DNA of 64,000 nucleotides from DATFVA01 sp963800255 (GTDB lineage Bacteria > Bacteroidota > Ignavibacteria > Ignavibacteriales > Ignavibacteriaceae): NCBI GenBank assembly GCA_963800255.1, contig CAWDAK010000011.1, positions 62,001-126,000 on the forward strand, in the 5' to 3' direction. Positions 52,267-62,361 of the stretch are shown here, piece after piece. The notes below the pieces were generated by a model. The model worked only from the letters and a program-made list of their open reading frames with translations. It made no database searches and was not told the DNA's origin. Positions within the stretch are counted from its first letter, which is position 1, and every line of letters begins with the position of its first letter. The position numbers were made by a program, and so were the translations under genes.

Positions 52267-53233
52267 TCAACCAGCTGTTACTATATGTTTTGGCTGCTTA
52301 TTTTGCAGGTAGAGATTAATGTTTTCAACTGCCCTTCGCATTCCTTCCGCCAAAGCCCCCGGTACTATTGGAGAATTATGGGGGGAACCCAGAATATTAG
52401 GCAGATCAAAAAATGGAAAATTAACACGGAATTCACCTTCAGAAAACGGTTCAATCCACCATGTATCTATGCCCGCATAAAAATCAGGGTGAGTTTTGAG
52501 ATGATTGTACAGCGCCTCTTCATTAATAATCTGCGCTCTGGCCACATTTATTAGGATAGCTTTATTCTTCATCTTCTCTAATTCAAGCTTACTTATCAGG
52601 TTATCTGTTTCTTTAAGCAGAGGTAGAGATATAAGCAGTATATCGCTTTTCTCAAGGATATAGTTTAAATCCTGCAGCGTTCCGATAAAATCAACTTTAT
52701 CATCGGTTTTACCTGATGAGTTAACAGCATATATTTTTGATCCGAACGGACGTATGAGCCGGGCCGCAGCTTTGCCTATACCTCCATACCCGAGTATACT
52801 GACAACAGACTCCCCTACCGAAATATTCCGTGCACCCTGATTGAATACTCCCTGCGCCATTTTATTGTGGTTCACAAATAATCGTTTTGCCAGGGAAAGG
52901 ATCATCGCAAGGATGTGCTCAGCCATTGATTCGGCATAGGCTCCCTTGTTGCTGGCTATTCTGCACTTCCCGGGGAACATATTAAAATCAACATGATCAT
53001 AACCGGCAGAAAGTACCTGTACAAACTCCAGCTTTGGAAAAGAACCGGGGATCGGCTTTACCAAGCTCTCGCGATGGATTCCATGCAAACAAAGCATTGG
53101 CTTCACTCAAAACCTCATCAGGTTTATCTGCAAAATCCTCAAGAAATTTTACCTCAGCGTTATTATCTATCTTAGAATTAATGAGACTACGCTGCTTCTC
53201 ATCTGCTTTAAATGTAACTACTATATTTTTCAT
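52267..53233 (-). pseudogene. D-2-hydroxyacid dehydrogenase-like gene with a frameshift
   Basis: The N-terminal part starts at 53233 (MKNIVVTFKADEKQR to NALFAWNPSRELGKADP). The rest is one frame over (PGSFPKLEFVQVLSAGYDHVDF onward to 52267). It has the NAD motif GYGGIGKAAARL, the LINVARAQIINEEAL segment and IDTWWIEP, and the SPHNSPIVPG segment with the catalytic His. Removing one C from CCCC near 53050 joins the halves as KADPGSFPKLEF. The substrate is not predictable. It may be inactive or only misread. Confidence 0.8.
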
Positions 53234-53420
53234 TTATGATATTTGATTTTTTTCAATGCAAAATAAAAAAATATTCGTGATTACCATTTGACTACCATTA
53301 ATTTGACTCCAGGGAGTATTATAAGAATAATTATTCATATTATTGAAGGGCCGTTAAAATTTCTATAGATTCCCTATTGAGAATTTCTCATTAATAACTA
53401 AAGCTCAACCAGAACTTGAA

Positions 53421-54572
53421 ATGAATAACCTCAGCAATCACCCTACTATCAGCGTTGACGAAATCATACGTCCCACACGGGTAGAAGTTAATCTTAAGCT
53501 GATTCGGGAAAATTATCATCGGGTTAAAGAGCATATCGGACCTATAAAGATGATGCCGATTCTTAAGGCTAATGCTTACGGTCATGGACTAATAAAAATT
53601 GCTCAGGTTTACCAGGAAATGAATGTTGATTATCTCGGGGTTGCTGTAGTTGAGGAAGGCATTTTATTAAGGGAGTATGGTATTAATGTTCCTATACTTG
53701 TTTTAGGCGGGACATGGGAAAATCAGATTCCCCTATTCCTTAAAAATGACCTCATAATAACAGCTTCCTCAATTGTAAAACTCAGACAAATAGAAGAAGC
53801 TGCAAAACTTTTAAGGGTAAAAGCAAAGGTACATTTAATAATTGATACAGGAATGGAACGTACGGGTGTTCATTATTTTAATGCAGAGAAATTTATTACT
53901 GAAGCATATAGATTAAAAAGCATTTCCGTTGATGGTATTTATTCTCATTTTGCAAGTTCAGATTCAACTGATCTGACATATACAAAACTGCAATTTGAAC
54001 GCTTTATGGAAGTCTTATATTTTTTTGAAAAACATTCTTTAGCGCCGCCTCTCAGGCACATTTCAAATTCAGGAGCAGTACTTCAGTTCCCTGAAGCAAA
54101 TCTTGACATGGTAAGACCCGGGATTCTTCTTTATGGTGTATATCCCTCTCAATCCACGAAAAAAACCATCCAGGTAAATCCGGTCCTGACATGGAAATCA
54201 TTGGTTGTATATTTTAAAGTAATAACTCCCGGCCACCCCGTTGGATATGGAATGCGATGGAAGTCAGATCATAATGTAAGGGCAGTAACTGTTCCTGTAG
54301 GTTATGGTGACGGCTACTTCCGGAGTATGAGCGGAAAAGCCAGGGTAATAATCCGGGGAAATAAGTATCCGGTTATAGGTACAATTTCAATGGACCAGGT
54401 TGTGGTAAATATAGAACAGGATTCAGCATATCATGGCGATGAAGTCATTTTGTTGGGAAAAGACGGCAATAGTAGTATAACTGCTGAGGAGCTTGCGGAT
54501 TGGGCAGCAACAATCCCTTATGAAATACTAACCAATATAAACACAAGAGTCCCGCGAATCTATATTGAATAA
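53421..54572 (+). CDS. alr: Alanine racemase
   Basis: Alr makes D-alanine for peptidoglycan. The 383-residue PLP enzyme has the cofactor Lys49 in MPILKANAYGHG, LIIDTGMERTGVHY, RHISNSGAVLQFPEANLDMVRPGILLYGVYPS, and the second catalytic Tyr in VGYGMRWKS. PVGYGDGYFRSMSGKA and GTISMDQVVVNI follow. The usual C-terminal domain is complete. An unrelated-looking 187-base gap precedes it. Confidence 0.95.
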   Translation: MNNLSNHPTISVDEIIRPTRVEVNLKLIRENYHRVKEHIGPIKMMPILKANAYGHGLIKIAQVYQEMNVDYLGVAVVEEGILLREYGINVPILVLGGTWENQIPLFLKNDLIITASSIVKLRQIEEAAKLLRVKAKVHLIIDTGMERTGVHYFNAEKFITEAYRLKSISVDGIYSHFASSDSTDLTYTKLQFERFMEVLYFFEKHSLAPPLRHISNSGAVLQFPEANLDMVRPGILLYGVYPSQSTKKTIQVNPVLTWKSLVVYFKVITPGHPVGYGMRWKSDHNVRAVTVPVGYGDGYFRSMSGKARVIIRGNKYPVIGTISMDQVVVNIEQDSAYHGDEVILLGKDGNSSITAEELADWAATIPYEILTNINTRVPRIYIE

Positions 54573-54740
54573 AATCCATTCTTCTTGAATATTATATATT
54601 TCACCTGGCGAATGATAATTTAGATTCAAATAACAATACAAACTGATTCAATTTCGGGTATAATTTAGGTAGGTTATTGGTGAAGTCCCCCTGTGTTAGT
54701 AACTTTGACTTCAGGTTCTCACATAAAATAAGGATTACTG

Positions 54741-55881
54741 ATGCTGCGGAATGCTGGAAAATTAAAAAGGGCTTTAAGAGCTGGAACTATTCTCTCCATA
54801 ATTACTATATCTTCACTGCTTTTCCCGGGATGGGGAAATGTAGGACATCGTATAATAAATTATAATACTATTATGTCGGCACTTCCAGAGATGGAATTTT
54901 TCGATACCTGGGCAGATTCTCTTGCTGCTCATGGATCTGATGCCGATGCAAGGAAGAGCTGGGATCCCGATGAAGCTCCGAAGCACTATATTGATATAGA
55001 TAATTACCCTGAGTTCGTTGCCAACGGCACAATTTCGCAGAATTTTGATTCACTTGATTGCCGAGCATGGTTATTCCTTTGTTTTAGACCAGGGAATTCT
55101 TCCATGGGCAATAATAAATACTGCTGATTCAATCGAAGCGGCCTTCGAACAAAATGACATGCATAAGGCAATGCTGCTCGCGGCAGATCTTGGCCATTAT
55201 ATTGGTGATTCACATATGCCTCTTCATATCACAAGAAATTATAATGGACAGTATACAGGACAAAATGGAGTCCATTCACGGTATGAATCTGATTTGATTG
55301 GAAGCTTCCAAAACCAGATAATTTATGACGGTGACAGCCTTCAGTATATTGAGAATGTTCCCGATTTTGTTTTTAATATGATCTATGATAATTATCAGTA
55401 TGTTGATTCAGTATTGTATGCCGATTCAGCTGCCGAGGCTTACGCAGGTAATCATAACAGCACTAATTACTACAATAAGTTCTGGGAGATAGCGAAGGAT
55501 TTTACAATTGGCCTTTTTCATAAAGCATCATACAGGATTGCCTGTGTTATTTATACTGAATGGATAAATTCCGGCGGCTCACCGACAGGTATAACCGACG
55601 GGAGAATGAATGCTGTAAATGAATTTAAGCTTTATCAGAACTACCCCAATCCTTTTAATCCATCAACTACCATTAGCTGGTATTCCCCCAACGGCGGACA
55701 GCAGGTTGTGAAGATATATAATGTTGTAGGCGGTGAAGTAGCCACCCTTATGAATGAAAATAAGCCGGCAGGTACTTACTCTGTAAAATTCGATGGGAAG
55801 TCATTCTCAAGCGGAATATATTTTTACAAAATACAAACAGGCAGTTATTCCAGCGTTAAAAAGATGATGCTTCTGAAGTAA
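54741..55881 (+). pseudogene. T9SS-secreted S1/P1-type nuclease, interrupted by a frameshift
   Basis: The mature N-terminus after the signal (AGTILSIITISSLLFPG) is WGNVGHRIINYNT, with the S1/P1 zinc ligands Trp and His. Later ligands appear in WDPDEAPKHYIDID, then AADLGHYIGDSHMPLHITR and HSRYESDLI. The frame changes near 55055 between QNFDSL and AEHGYSFVLDQG; deleting one T in that stretch restores it. A full T9SS tail FKLYQNYPNPFNPSTTISWY to MMLLK ends at 55881. Such enzymes degrade extracellular nucleic acids or phospholipids. Combined product about 380 residues. Confidence 0.8.
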
Positions 55882-56075
55882 TATCTATCCCGTCATTCGT
55901 TTTAATGCATAATAAAAAACCAATGATGATACCAAAGAGGAGTGATCCGTTACAAAAGACCTGCTAAACCCTGATAAGGGACAATATTAATTTGCTTATC
56001 ATAAATGGTAAATAATCAAAAGAATTGTTAAAATTCCAGACAGAGGAAATATTCTTTAATTAGCAAGAGTTATTT

Positions 56076-57038
56076 ATGAAGACTTTATTCAAATCAACCT
56101 CTGCACTTAATCTCTTTATAGCGTTATTGTTCATTAGTCATATCGTAAGCTATGCACAGGAAAAAGATACATATGCTTCAGTGAACGGCGAAAAGATATG
56201 GTACGAGGTTAAGGGTGAAGGCGACCCAATAGTTTTAATAGCCGGAGGACCCGGGAATTCTCATCTTTACTTTACACCCTGGTTTGATGAACTGGCCAGA
56301 AATCATAAGGTTATATATTTTGATGCCTTCGGCAGAGGAAAATCTTCAAAAGCAAAAAACAAAGAGGAATATTCTTTCCAGCGTGATGTTGACGATCTTG
56401 AAGGATTGCGCAAAGCTCTTGGAGTTGAAAAATGGAGCGTGCTTGGACATTCCTACGGCGGTATGGTTGCGCAGGCTTATGCTATTCAGTACCCGACTGC
56501 TGTTGATAAATTAATACTTGCCGATACTTTCTATGATGCAGAAATGTGGCAGGAAAATGATGATAATTCAAATTATGCAATGATGACTCAGGTCCCGGAG
56601 AAATGGGATGAACTTATGAAGATACGTGAAGAAGGGTATCTTTCAAGTTCTCCGGAACATATAAATGCGTATAAAATTCCTTCGGGACTTTTGTACTGGT
56701 ATAATCCTGAAAATATGTCGAAGATGAGAAGTGATTCTTTAAGCTGGAATCTGGATGTTTATTACCAGATCGTGGGGGTTGATGGAGATTTTATTATTGG
56801 CGGAGATATAGGCAAACTTGATTTCAGGAGAGATCTTAAGAACCTGGATATGCCCATCTTAATTACCTCCGGAAGATATGACAGGATATCGGATCCAAGG
56901 TTCGCAGTTAAATATAAGCTGTACGCGCCGAAAGCGAAGTTCGTAATGTTTGAAAAGAGCGGACATAATCCCTACGTGGAAGAACAGGAAAAATTCTTCA
57001 GAGTGCTTGAGGAATTTCTGAATGGTGAAAAGAAGTAA
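56076..57038 (+). CDS. Exported alpha/beta hydrolase, prolyl-iminopeptidase-like
   Basis: The 320-residue protein has a signal peptide (LNLFIALLFISHIVSYAQ). It has the AGGPGNSH oxyanion motif near 56-63 (HGGPG in the proline iminopeptidase S33 family), the nucleophile Ser126 in LGHSYGGM, an Asp in GRYDRISDPRFAV and the His in KSGHNPYVEE. The family cleaves N-terminal proline from peptides, but many members act on other amides or esters. It converges with the glycyl radical enzyme gene (9 bases apart). Confidence 0.85.
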   Translation: MKTLFKSTSALNLFIALLFISHIVSYAQEKDTYASVNGEKIWYEVKGEGDPIVLIAGGPGNSHLYFTPWFDELARNHKVIYFDAFGRGKSSKAKNKEEYSFQRDVDDLEGLRKALGVEKWSVLGHSYGGMVAQAYAIQYPTAVDKLILADTFYDAEMWQENDDNSNYAMMTQVPEKWDELMKIREEGYLSSSPEHINAYKIPSGLLYWYNPENMSKMRSDSLSWNLDVYYQIVGVDGDFIIGGDIGKLDFRRDLKNLDMPILITSGRYDRISDPRFAVKYKLYAPKAKFVMFEKSGHNPYVEEQEKFFRVLEEFLNGEKK

Positions 57039-57047
57039 CCAGGATTA

Positions 57048-59411
57048 CTAAGCTTCTGTGTGTTCCGTTCTCCTGATAATTTCCTCTTGTAAATCAAGGC
57101 CAAGGTTTACAAAATAGTCACTGTAGCCCGCTACACGCACAATCAGGTCCCTGTAGTTTTCAGGTTCTTTCTGTGCCTGTCTTAATGTTTCAACACTGAC
57201 AACATTAAACTGGATATGATGTCCGTCCATTTTGAAATATGCCCTTATAAGGTGAAGAACCTTTTCGAGTCCTGATTGATCACTTAATATCTGCGGAGTA
57301 AATTTCTGATTCAGCAGAGTTCCGCCTGTTCTCAGGTGATCGATCTTAGCAGCAGATTTTAACACTGCTGTTGGACCTTTCCTGTCTGCACCCTGAACAG
57401 GAGAGATTCCTTCAGACACAGGTTTTTTCGCCAGCCGTCCGTCAGGTGATGCACCAAGTACACTTCCGAAATAAACGTGACAGGTAGTAGGCAGCAGATT
57501 TATCCTGAAATGCCCGCCCTTAGAGTTCGGCCTGCCGTCAATCGATTCAAAATAAGTTTCAAAAACCTCCTTAAGTATTTCATCAGCATAATCGTCATCA
57601 TTTCCATATTTAGGAGTCTCATTAAGTACAAGCTTCCTTATATTCTCAAATCCTTCATAATTATTCTCAAGCGCAGATAAGATTTCTTTGAAGGTAAAAT
57701 TTTTTTTATCAAATACATTATACCTGATTGAAGAAAGTGAGTCGGTTATAGTTCCAATTCCTACTCCCTGGATGTACGAAGTATTATACCTGGCTCCTCC
57801 TGCGTTGTAATCCTTTCCGTTCTTAATACAGTCATCAATTAAGATTGAAAGGAACGGTGCCGGCAGGTACTCAGCCCATAGTCTCTCTATGATTAAATTT
57901 CCTTTTATTTTAATATCTACGAAATAATCCAGCTGTGTTCTGAAAGCATCAAAAAGTTCTTTATACGATTGAAATTCTTCGGGCTTTCCGGTTTCTAATC
58001 CCAGCTGTTTACCTGTCCGTGGGTCTATACCGTTATTGAGAGTTATTTCAAGTACCTTTGGTATATTGAAATAACCTGTTAATATGTAACTTTCTTTTCC
58101 AAACGCACCAGTCTCAACGCAGCCGCTTGCCCCACCGTTCCTTGCATCAATAATAGATTTCCCCTGCCTCAGAAGTTCCTGGATAATAGCGTCCGTATTG
58201 AATACAGATGGCTGACCGAAACCCGTTTTTATTATATTTAATGATCGTCTAAGGAACTGATCAGGATTTTTTTTACTTACCTGTATCATCGAACTCGGCT
58301 GAAGAATCCTCATTTCCTCTATTACATCAAGGATCAGGTAAGTAAGCTCATTTACCGCATCATTCCCTTCTTCCGTCACGCCCCCCAGGTTGATCAGGCA
58401 GAAATCGGTGTATGTGTTACTCTCCTGTGCGGTTACACCAACTTTGGGAGGAGCAGGCTGATTATGAAACTTAATCCAGAATGATTCCAGAAGTTCTTTT
58501 GCTTTTTCTACAGTAAGGGTTCCTGCGGCAATGTCATTTTTGAAGAAAGGATACAGGTGTTGATCGAGTCTGCCCGGATTAAAAGAATCCCAGGTATTAA
58601 GCTCCGTTATAACCCCGATATGAACAAACCAGTAGTACTGAAGTGCTTCATAAAATGTCCGAGGGGGATTTTCAGGAACCCAGCGGCAGATCTCTGAAAG
58701 TGTATCCAGCTCTGCTTTCCTCTGAATATCTTTTTCTTTTTCACTAAGTTCAGTGAGATATTGAGAATAACGATTTGCAAAGCTGATCAGAGCCTCCGCG
58801 GCAATCCTCATAGCTTTAAGTTCTTCTCTTTTATTAAAAGAGGCAGGGTCAGTATAAAAATTGAGTCCGCTTATTCCTTCATCAATATCCCTAATAAAAT
58901 CTTTAAAACCCTTTTTATATATTTTATTATCAAGAACAGTATGTCCGGGCGCTCTTTGCTCCATAAACTCGGTAAACATACCGGCCTCATAACAGTCGAT
59001 CCACTCACCATCAACTTCTTTGAATATCCTGTCACGCAGTGATCTTTCACTCCAGAATGGGATTATTTTTTCTTTTTGAATTTCAGCAGTTTTCTTATCC
59101 ACCTTAAAAGATATCTTTTCACGTGAATCAAGAATCTCAAAATCCTGAAGAGAATGAGTGCAGATCTCGGGATAAGTCGGTGTCTGGTGGGGTCCGGGAC
59201 CCCGTTCGCCTACAATAAGTTCACCTTCATTTACACACAGTTTCTTTTGTTCAAGCAGGTATTTAAACGCGAGTGCCCTGCCAACAGGAACCGATACTTT
59301 TTCAGCTTCCCCGCTCATATAAAACTCAGTGAGCAGTACTGCTCTTTCGGGGGATATTGAGGGCTGGGTGCATAGTGTTTTTTCACGCAGGGAATTAATT
59401 CTGTCGTTCAT
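57048..59411 (-). CDS. hypD: Trans-4-hydroxy-L-proline dehydratase-like glycyl radical enzyme
   Basis: The 787-residue enzyme has catalytic Cys431 and Glu433 in GASGCVETGAFG and the radical Gly762 in VRVAGYSDYF. Many segments recall HypD, the hydroxyproline dehydratase described in Clostridioides difficile, including YEAGMFTEFMEQRAPGHTV, GVGIGTITDSLSSI and TPKYGNDDDYADEI. That enzyme converts trans-4-hydroxyproline to pyrroline-5-carboxylate. It is oxygen sensitive. The activase gene is 2 bases upstream. No proC lies nearby, unlike the common arrangement. The name is from the glycyl radical family, not the hydrogenase maturation protein. Other glycyl radical substrates cannot be excluded. Confidence 0.85.
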   Translation of the reverse strand: MNDRINSLREKTLCTQPSISPERAVLLTEFYMSGEAEKVSVPVGRALAFKYLLEQKKLCVNEGELIVGERGPGPHQTPTYPEICTHSLQDFEILDSREKISFKVDKKTAEIQKEKIIPFWSERSLRDRIFKEVDGEWIDCYEAGMFTEFMEQRAPGHTVLDNKIYKKGFKDFIRDIDEGISGLNFYTDPASFNKREELKAMRIAAEALISFANRYSQYLTELSEKEKDIQRKAELDTLSEICRWVPENPPRTFYEALQYYWFVHIGVITELNTWDSFNPGRLDQHLYPFFKNDIAAGTLTVEKAKELLESFWIKFHNQPAPPKVGVTAQESNTYTDFCLINLGGVTEEGNDAVNELTYLILDVIEEMRILQPSSMIQVSKKNPDQFLRRSLNIIKTGFGQPSVFNTDAIIQELLRQGKSIIDARNGGASGCVETGAFGKESYILTGYFNIPKVLEITLNNGIDPRTGKQLGLETGKPEEFQSYKELFDAFRTQLDYFVDIKIKGNLIIERLWAEYLPAPFLSILIDDCIKNGKDYNAGGARYNTSYIQGVGIGTITDSLSSIRYNVFDKKNFTFKEILSALENNYEGFENIRKLVLNETPKYGNDDDYADEILKEVFETYFESIDGRPNSKGGHFRINLLPTTCHVYFGSVLGASPDGRLAKKPVSEGISPVQGADRKGPTAVLKSAAKIDHLRTGGTLLNQKFTPQILSDQSGLEKVLHLIRAYFKMDGHHIQFNVVSVETLRQAQKEPENYRDLIVRVAGYSDYFVNLGLDLQEEIIRRTEHTEA

Positions 59412-59413
59412 AT

Positions 59414-60214
59414 TTATCCTCTTATGGAGACTTCAAACCGGGAGTCTCCAAAGTAACTTTTTATTTTATTTAATTTATCTTCATCCTGTGTCCGCAGGTT
59501 CCCAAGACGGGAGGGCTTATTAAATCTTTTATATTTTGATTCTGCAACTTCATTATAAGGCAAAAGATCAATTTTTCTAATATTATTAATGTTTACCAAA
59601 AAATCCGAAAGGTCAGACAGATTCTTTTCGGTGTCAGTTATCCCGGGAATCAGAGGAATTCTAAGAATAACTTTATTACCTTTTTCTGTTAAGCTCCGGA
59701 GGTTATCAAGAATCAGCTTATTCGATACACCTGTAAACTTGCGGTGAAGTTCTTCATCAATGATCTTTAGATCGAAGAGAAAGATATCCGTAAGTTCATA
59801 GATCCGACTGAAGAGATTTCCGCCGGCATAACCTGAGGTATCTACTGCTGTATGGATTCCCGCAGACTTACATTCAGAGAGAATTTCTGTGAGGAATTCA
59901 TTCTGGATTAAGGGTTCTCCTCCGGAAAAAGTTACCCCTCCACCGGATTCATCATAAAATAACCGGTCTTTCTGTATCTCTGTAAATATTTCTTCAACAG
60001 AGAACTCTTTTCCAAAAAGTTCTGATTCCTGTTCACAAGTTTTATTTAAGGGATTAAGAGAGACAATATTTATTTTTTCGGGTAGAGCCCGAATGCTTTC
60101 AGGATTATGACACCACCAGCAGCTGAGGGGACATCCTTTAAGGAAAATAGTAGTGCGGATTCCCGGTCCATCATGAAGCGCAAACTTTTTAATATCGAAG
60201 ATTATACCGTTCAT
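59414..60214 (-). CDS. Radical SAM activating enzyme for the glycyl radical enzyme
   Basis: The 266-residue protein uses S-adenosylmethionine to place the glycyl radical. It has GPGIRTTIFLKGCPLSCWWC with the CxxxCxxC cluster, and VTFSGGEPLIQ, AVDTSGYAGG and FLFDLKIID motifs. The region between the cluster and the GGEP motif has only one cysteine (near NKTCEQES). The extra ferredoxin-like clusters of many glycyl radical activases are therefore missing, as in PflA-type enzymes. It lies 2 bases before the dehydratase gene, so they are one operon. Confidence 0.9.
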   Translation of the reverse strand: MNGIIFDIKKFALHDGPGIRTTIFLKGCPLSCWWCHNPESIRALPEKINIVSLNPLNKTCEQESELFGKEFSVEEIFTEIQKDRLFYDESGGGVTFSGGEPLIQNEFLTEILSECKSAGIHTAVDTSGYAGGNLFSRIYELTDIFLFDLKIIDEELHRKFTGVSNKLILDNLRSLTEKGNKVILRIPLIPGITDTEKNLSDLSDFLVNINNIRKIDLLPYNEVAESKYKRFNKPSRLGNLRTQDEDKLNKIKSYFGDSRFEVSIRG

Positions 60215-60454
60215 TTCTCCCCATGTTAAAATTCATCAGGATAAAATTCTATAAAAAGAATCCCACTTGCAATAAAATTAGTTTGAACAGGTGTTTTTCT
60301 TTCAAAATTCATATCCTAAAATGGCTTAGTTCTCCCTGCTAAGATGAACGTAAATAAGATAACCATCACTTTTCTTATGGATCAGTTCGGCTGAACATGA
60401 TAAATCAGATATTTATTTTATATTAATATGAGGAATATAATCTGAGGACTTATT

Positions 60455-60970
60455 ATGACTGACAAGATTTTTCTGGAAAAAGGTGATATAACCAGGCAAA
60501 AGGTTGATGCAATTGTAAATGCAGCTAATAACTCACTCCTCGGCGGAGGCGGCGTCGATGGAGCAATTCACAGGGCGGCAGGTCCGGAATTAGTTGAATA
60601 CAACGGGAGGCTTGGAGGCTGTCTTACCGGAGAAGCAAAAATTTCTCCCGGATTTAAGCTGCCGGCAAAATATGTGATTTCCACCGTAGGACCAATCTGG
60701 AACGACGGTGAACATGACGAAGATTCGCTGCTCGCTAATTGCTATAAAAATTCACTGGAAATGGCTATTGAGAATGATGTGAAGACTATAGCATTCCCGT
60801 CTATCAGTACCGGGGCCTATCGATTTCCGCTGAAAAGGGCAGCTGAAATTGCTGTCCGCGAGGTAAAAGACTTTCTTAACAAAAACGATGAGCTTGAAAA
60901 AGTTATTTTTGTTGCGTTTGATGATGAGACTTACAATACTTATAAGTCCATACTGAACGGTAAGAAATAG
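60455..60970 (+). CDS. Macrodomain protein, O-acetyl-ADP-ribose deacetylase type
   Basis: The 171-residue protein is a MacroD/YmdB-like domain. It shows IVNAANNSLLGGGGVDGAIH, the GEAKISPGFKLPAKYVISTVGP segment, and IAFPSISTGAYRFPLKRAAEIAV. It removes ADP-ribose or acetyl-ADP-ribose modifications. No ADP-ribosyltransferase is adjacent. A decayed T9SS gene fragment starts immediately after its stop. Confidence 0.93.
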   Translation: MTDKIFLEKGDITRQKVDAIVNAANNSLLGGGGVDGAIHRAAGPELVEYNGRLGGCLTGEAKISPGFKLPAKYVISTVGPIWNDGEHDEDSLLANCYKNSLEMAIENDVKTIAFPSISTGAYRFPLKRAAEIAVREVKDFLNKNDELEKVIFVAFDDETYNTYKSILNGKK

Positions 60971-61347
60971 CATGTAAATCTGACGAAATTAAACAATCCG
61001 GCAGCACTCACTATCGTTTAAAGCAAATTGATATCAATGGTGACTTCACATACTCAAGCGAAATAGAAATTGAATTCAGCAGGTTTAGTTTTACTCTTGA
61101 ACAGAATTATCCAAATCCATTTAATCCGGTAACAACGATTAATTATTCGATCCCGAAAAGCGGGCCGGTAAAACTTGAAATTTATAATATCCTTGGTCAA
61201 ACGATTACAACCCTAGTAAATGAAATCAAGTCTCAGGGTAATTATTCCCTTAAGTTTGACGGAAGCAGGTACTCAACAGGAATGTTCATTTACAAGCTTA
61301 CAGCAGGCGGGAGTACAACGGCAAAGAAGATGCTTCTGGTAAAATAA
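60964..61347 (+). pseudogene. T9SS C-terminal fragment downstream of the macrodomain gene
   Basis: An open frame of 127 codons without a usable start encodes HYRLKQIDINGDFTYSSEIE, then FTLEQNYPNPFNPVTTINYS, TTLVNEIKSQGNYSLKFDGS, FIYKLTAGG and KKMLLVK before a stop. This is the whole linker and sorting domain of a secreted protein whose body is missing. It overlaps the macrodomain stop by a few bases in another frame. Confidence 0.8.
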
Positions 61348-61349
61348 AT

Positions 61350-62237
61350 TCATCTTAGAAATAGGATTATTACCCCCGCTACGGCAATAAAAGCTCCCGA
61401 AACAGCTCTGGCCGAGAGTTTCTCTTTGTAGTAAAATTTAGATATAGGAAGCATAATAATAGGAACAAGACCCATAAGGGTTGATGCAATCCCAACTTTG
61501 GTAAATTCTATTGCGACAAGACTAAGGGTAACTCCAAGTACAGGCGCAAGAATTGTGGCAGCTATTGTTGCTTTCAATGCGGGCATCTGGTTCTTATAAG
61601 TTGCAGCCGGGTTTTTATATCTGTGTAACAATAATCCGCCTATAAGGATTATTATCCCGGCGCTTGATAACCTCGCAAAACTTGCAACGAATCCATTCAC
61701 ATAACCCTCTGCGAATGCAAACTTAGCTAGAATAAGTCCCCCCGCCTGGCCGGCAGCTCCTAAAATCCCGTAGAGTATCCCGCTTTTATTAAAGTTTCTT
61801 TTAAGTGATTTCTCCGCTTTTTCAGTCACCACCAGCACAACCCCGGAGATTGTAACAATCATCCCGATTATGCCGAGGGGAGTTATATATTCATTGAGGA
61901 ACATCCAGGCGAGTATGGTGCTTATTGCAGGTACCAGCGACATCAGAACCATACCCAGACGCGCCCCGATTAGCTGATAACTCTTAAATAAGAATGAATC
62001 ACCTATTACAAGTCCTACCACTCCGCTTATTATAAGGTAATAAACCTGCGAGGTTGACATCGTGTAATCAATTCCGGAAAGTGCGACGATAAAAAAGAGT
62101 ATTATAGCAGCGAGAATAATACGGTTGATATTTACCTGTACAGAACCGACCTTTTCGGCGGCGAAGGCAAAAAGAAAAGATGTAACAGACCAGAGGCAGG
62201 CAGTGACGAGAGCACTGATCTCACCGATATAAGGCAT
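61350..62237 (-). CDS. DMT-superfamily EamA transporter
   Basis: The 295-residue protein has ten hydrophobic spans in two EamA halves: an N-half with LVTACLWSVTSFLFAFAAEKVG and GVVGLVIGDSFLFKSYQLIG, and a C-half with GILYGILGAAGQAGGLILAK and IEFTKVGIASTLMGLVPII. A metabolite exporter is likely; the substrate is unknown. Confidence 0.85.
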   Translation of the reverse strand: MPYIGEISALVTACLWSVTSFLFAFAAEKVGSVQVNINRIILAAIILFFIVALSGIDYTMSTSQVYYLIISGVVGLVIGDSFLFKSYQLIGARLGMVLMSLVPAISTILAWMFLNEYITPLGIIGMIVTISGVVLVVTEKAEKSLKRNFNKSGILYGILGAAGQAGGLILAKFAFAEGYVNGFVASFARLSSAGIIILIGGLLLHRYKNPAATYKNQMPALKATIAATILAPVLGVTLSLVAIEFTKVGIASTLMGLVPIIMLPISKFYYKEKLSARAVSGAFIAVAGVIILFLR

Positions 62238-62361
62238 ATTTCAAGAAAAAATGAAAAATGAAAATGAATAAAAAATTAAAGAACTAAGATAAGGTAAAAG
62301 TTCTGTTTTTGCCTAGAATTGGTTATGCTTTACTTGTTATTTCGTATTTGGGGCGGAGTTA

